Source of the DNA: JBBQQK01 sp038216025
GTDB lineage: Bacteria > Patescibacteriota > UBA1384 > XYA2-FULL-43-10 > 1-14-0-10-43-13
Assembly: GCA_038216025.1 (NCBI GenBank)
Contig: JBBQQK010000001.1
Coordinates: 1-48,334, forward strand
DNA: 48,334 nucleotides
Reading direction: 5' to 3'
Positions 48,051-48,334 of this stretch are shown in pieces (the stretch's first letter is position 1; every line of letters starts with the position of its first letter). The translations under genes were made by a program, and so were the position numbers. Below the pieces are notes generated by a model. The model searched no databases, had not been told where the DNA came from, and saw only the letters and a program-made list of their open reading frames with translations.

Positions 48051-48334
48051 CTATTTTCGTATTAGTTTTTTATGTTCTTTTTCGTAATCGCCGTATATCG
48101 TTAAGAGATTGTCGATTTCTTGATCATCGTAACCGGTGCGGTTTAATTCTTGTCGAAGTTTTTTAAAATTGGCTTGTTCTATTGGTCCGCGGCAACCCAA
48201 GCATGCTTCCCCTCCGTTTACACAAACACTATTGCAACCGCTTCTAGTGACAGGTCCAAGACAAGGGCGATTATTTTTTAAGTGGCATTGATTTTCGTTC
48301 AGTCGACATTCGAAACAAACAGCGGTATCAGGAA
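48051..48334 (-). CDS. NiFe hydrogenase small (delta) subunit, C-terminal part (partial)
   Basis: Only the last 93 residues lie in the window; the N-terminus is beyond the right edge. Eight Cys are visible, in the order C-x-x-C-R-L-x-E-N-x-C, then PCLGPVTRSGC, a C four residues later, and C-L-G-C-R-G. This arrangement is typical of the medial and distal iron-sulfur clusters of group 3 hydrogenase small subunits (sulfhydrogenase delta/HyhS type). The remaining subunits of such enzymes (beta and gamma, carrying FAD/NAD(P) and iron-sulfur sites) would be expected further upstream, outside the window. Confidence 0.9.
   Translation of the reverse strand, partial: PDTAVCFECRLNENQCHLKNNRPCLGPVTRSGCNSVCVNGGEACLGCRGPIEQANFKKLRQELNRTGYDDQEIDNLLTIYGDYEKEHKKLIRK

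Noticed and set aside
1..48334. CRISPR arrays, IS elements, tRNA or rRNA genes.
   Set aside because: No regular direct repeats, transposase-like frames, terminal inverted repeats, or recognisable tRNA/rRNA segments were found on reading both strands.

Overview
The window is a gene-dense (about 38-40% GC by eye), mostly plus-strand bacterial chromosome segment. I see no tRNA, rRNA, IS element, phage gene or CRISPR array. The proteins look like a Candidate Phyla Radiation (Patescibacteria) bacterium: many are streamlined (UvrC without its C-terminal HhH, ProRS without its editing domain, short EF-Ts), genes are packed with ATGA/TGATG overlaps, and there are lineage-typical single-TM surface proteins, one baseplate-J-like and one with a pseudopilin-like tail. 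TGA serves as an ordinary stop in many genes (mreC, ftsX, serS, ligA), so this is code 11 and not the UGA-Gly code of SR1/Gracilibacteria. The placement is inferred from gene content; no marker gene allows a finer call.

Layout: (1) 1-9.2 kb, envelope and division: end of a membrane-anchored surface protein, ftsA-like, a baseplate-J-like membrane protein, ruvX, mltG, then mreB-mreC-mreD-mrdA. (2) 9.2-16 kb, transcription, translation and secretion: greA (with an apparent terminator in its own leader), lysS, serS, hpf, secA. (3) 16-20.2 kb, ftsE-ftsX-coiled-coil/C39-like hydrolase, a FtsEX-hydrolase module with an unusual catalytic domain, then a C-terminal processing protease. (4) 20.2-24.1 kb, a low-complexity membrane protein, then lemA, a DUF4870-like protein and htpX. 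(5) 24.1-31.5 kb, ligA, a PHP phosphoesterase and the amidotransferase genes gatC-gatA-(cyclophilin)-(HEPN-like)-gatB. (6) 31.5-33 kb, a small membrane protein and an HtrA protease, ending in a perfect bidirectional terminator. (7) 33-35.4 kb, minus strand: prmC-prfA-rpmE. (8) 35.7-41.4 kb: rpsB-tsf-frr-rseP-proS-uvrC. (9) 41.4-44.2 kb: yvcK-like, tpiA, gap. (10) 44.3-48.3 kb: hypC on plus; on minus the end of a NiFe-hydrogenase small subunit, an 89-aa membrane protein, the hydrogenase large subunit, a DUF1653 protein, and an ABC ATPase with an ABC-2 permease split by a frameshift.

How the parts fit: the first third is a cell-wall growth and division block (FtsA, MreBCD, PBP2, MltG, FtsEX plus hydrolase). 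The middle holds protein synthesis and quality control: tRNA synthetases, GatCAB, S2/EF-Ts/RRF, RF1 and its methylase PrmC, and the membrane proteases HtpX, HtrA, RseP and Ctp. The end joins lower glycolysis (TpiA, GapA, YvcK) to a soluble-type group 3 NiFe hydrogenase, which would let a fermentative cell exchange electrons between NAD(P)H and protons.

The points I would look at first are: the hydrogenase large subunit, which ends exactly at the DPCxxCxxH motif with no cleavable tail, with a three-TM protein encoded between the subunits; the greA leader attenuator; the FtsEX-C39 arrangement; the homopolymer frameshift in the ABC permease; the zinc-ribbon ProRS; and TATAAT boxes placed so close to start codons that several transcripts should be leaderless.
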